A stretch of DNA of 5,971 nt from positions 1,029-6,999 of the forward strand of contig DFYG01000014.1 of assembly GCA_002382605.1 (NCBI GenBank). Direction: 5' to 3'. The DNA is from Synergistaceae bacterium UBA4088. GTDB lineage: Bacteria > Synergistota > Synergistia > Synergistales > Thermovirgaceae. Within the stretch, counting starts at the first letter, position 1, and every line of letters begins with the position of its first letter. The translations under genes were made by a program, and so were the position numbers. Below the pieces are notes generated by a model that did no database searches, was not told the DNA's origin, and worked only from the letters and a program-made list of their open reading frames with translations. Below are positions 4,729 through 5,971 of this stretch, piece after piece.

Positions 4729-5971
4729 ACTTGGCGAATTCCACGGAACGGGTTTCCCTTATAACGATGACTTTGATCTGTCCCGGGTATTTCATCTCTC
4801 CCTCGATCTTCCTTGCGATGTCGTATGCCAGTTTGTGGATAGCTCCGTCGTCGAGGCTGTTGGGAGCGACCATAACCCTGATCTCGCGACCGGCCTGGAT
4901 GGCGTAAGCCTTGGTGACACCCTTGAAGGTCTTTGCGAGGGTTTCCAGTTTCTCAAGCCTGTTGATGTATGATTCGAGGCTCTCTCTCCTGGCACCGGGT
5001 CTTGATGCGCTGACCGCGTCCGCCGCCGATATCAGGACATCGTAAACCGAGATCATCTCTTCGTCTTCATGGTGCGCGGCGATCGCATTCACTACCTCAG
5101 GGATCTCTCCAAAACGTTTGGCCATGTCCCTTCCTATAAGAGCATGAGGTCCTTCAACCTGATGATCCACCGCCTTGCCGATATCATGAAGCAGCCCGGC
5201 CCTTCTGGCAATATGTTCGTCGACACCGAGTTCTGCGGCCATTATCCCAGCCAGGTGAGATACCTCCAGGCTGTGGGAGAGGGCATTCTGTCCGTAACTT
5301 GACCTGTACCTGAGCTGACCTATCGTTTTTACAAGTTCCGGGTGCATGGACTTTATCCCCGTTTCCAGAAGAGCTTCCTCCCCGAATTCAAGGATCTTTT
5401 CTTCGACATCCTTCTGGGCCTTCTCAACGATCTCCTCTATCCTTGCAGGGTGGATCCTTCCGTCAAGGACAAGGCGCTCGAGCGACAGGCGAGCAACCTC
5501 CCTGCGGACCGGATCGAAACTGCTGAGGGTGACCGCTTCGGGAGTATCGTCCACTATCAGGTCGACGCCTGTAAAGGTCTCGAAAGCCCTTATGTTCCTG
5601 CCTTCTCTGCCAATGATACGACCCTTCATTTCATCGGAGGGAAGTGAGACCACACTTACGGACATCTCAGAAGTGTGGTCAACCGCACAGCGCTGGATAG
5701 CGCTTACGACGACCTCTCTGGACTTGCGCTCGGAATCCCTTTTCGCCTTCTCTTCCATTTCCTTCAATCTTAGACCAATAACGTGAGCCGCTTCCTCTTC
5801 AACTTCCTGCAGAAGCACATCCTTGGCCTGCTCTCTTGACATCCTTGCGATCTCTTCGAGCCGCTCGACATGCTTCTGGCGGATCGTCTCGATCTCTTCG
5901 GCCTGTTTCGATAGATCTTCCTGTTTCTTCCTGAAATTTTCCTCGCGCTGACTTATGGCTTCGATCTTTGC
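4727..5971 (-). CDS. rny: Ribonuclease Y (RNase Y), 5' end cut by the window
   Basis: 414 codons are visible and the frame stays open to the right edge. RNase Y is usually about 520 residues, so roughly the first 100, including the N-terminal membrane anchor, lie outside. It is a membrane-bound endoribonuclease that starts mRNA decay in many Gram-positive and related bacteria. Visible residues 1 to about 90 are a charged Glu/Lys/Arg/Gln-rich coiled coil. A KH RNA-binding domain follows with its GxxG loop in [11 protein letters not shown] (GREG at 121-124). Next is the HD phosphohydrolase domain with [10 protein letters not shown] (about 233-242), [11 protein letters not shown] (His262-Asp263 catalytic pair) and AAHHEDEE (about 298-305). 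The C-terminus [14 protein letters not shown] is family-typical. The ATG at 5842 is internal: in-frame coiled-coil codons continue upstream of it. ymdB follows with coupling. Confidence 0.97.
   Translation of the reverse strand, partial: AKIEAISQREENFRKKQEDLSKQAEEIETIRQKHVERLEEIARMSREQAKDVLLQEVEEEAAHVIGLRLKEMEEKAKRDSERKSREVVVSAIQRCAVDHTSEMSVSVVSLPSDEMKGRIIGREGRNIRAFETFTGVDLIVDDTPEAVTLSSFDPVRREVARLSLERLVLDGRIHPARIEEIVEKAQKDVEEKILEFGEEALLETGIKSMHPELVKTIGQLRYRSSYGQNALSHSLEVSHLAGIMAAELGVDEHIARRAGLLHDIGKAVDHQVEGPHALIGRDMAKRFGEIPEVVNAIAAHHEDEEMISVYDVLISAADAVSASRPGARRESLESYINRLEKLETLAKTFKGVTKAYAIQAGREIRVMVAPNSLDDGAIHKLAYDIARKIEGEMKYPGQIKVIVIRETRSVEFAK

Noticed and set aside
4727..5842. RNase Y starting at the ATG at 5842
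   Set aside because: Open, in-frame coiled-coil codons continue to the window edge, and the family has an N-terminal membrane anchor not yet reached, so this Met is internal.

Overview
The window carries six protein-coding genes: two cut by the window edges and four complete. It looks like part of an anaerobic, moderately GC-rich bacterial chromosome. RNase Y plus YmdB in tandem, a bacterial neurotransmitter:sodium symporter and hydrogenase maturation genes fit Firmicutes/Clostridia-like or Synergistota-like lineages. My guess is Synergistota, but this rests on overall impression and is low confidence.

Left part (1-1257, all on the minus strand). The first 205 bases are the N-terminus of an SNF-family Na+-coupled amino-acid-type transporter. 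It is preceded by a non-coding stretch (206-462) with two good tandem sigma-70-type promoters and an unoccupied strong Shine-Dalgarno sequence. Upstream of that is a complete GTG-initiated nitrilase-superfamily (carbon-nitrogen) hydrolase.

Middle (1258-3688, plus strand). A divergent 136-base spacer leads into a tight, overlapping hypC-hypD-hypE operon. These three proteins build and load the Fe(CN)2CO part of the [NiFe]-hydrogenase active site. HypE makes the thiocyanate/cyanide group on its C-terminal Cys, and HypC-HypD form the scaffold that carries the iron. hypA, hypB, hypF and the hydrogenase itself are not in the window.

Right part (3689-5971). The 243-base convergent spacer holds a 7-bp-phased TCG repeat, several small hairpins and a perfect 20-bp-stem bidirectional terminator. 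Beyond it, on the minus strand, is the conserved RNA-decay pair rny (RNase Y, 5' end cut) and ymdB (metallophosphoesterase). The two are coupled: the ymdB ribosome-binding site overlaps the rny stop codon.

Most of the window is ordinary, well-recognised core and accessory metabolism. I found no convincing new biological system. The points most worth a second look are the heptamer-phased intergenic repeat, the symporter leader region, and small departures from the usual HypE and HypD motifs.
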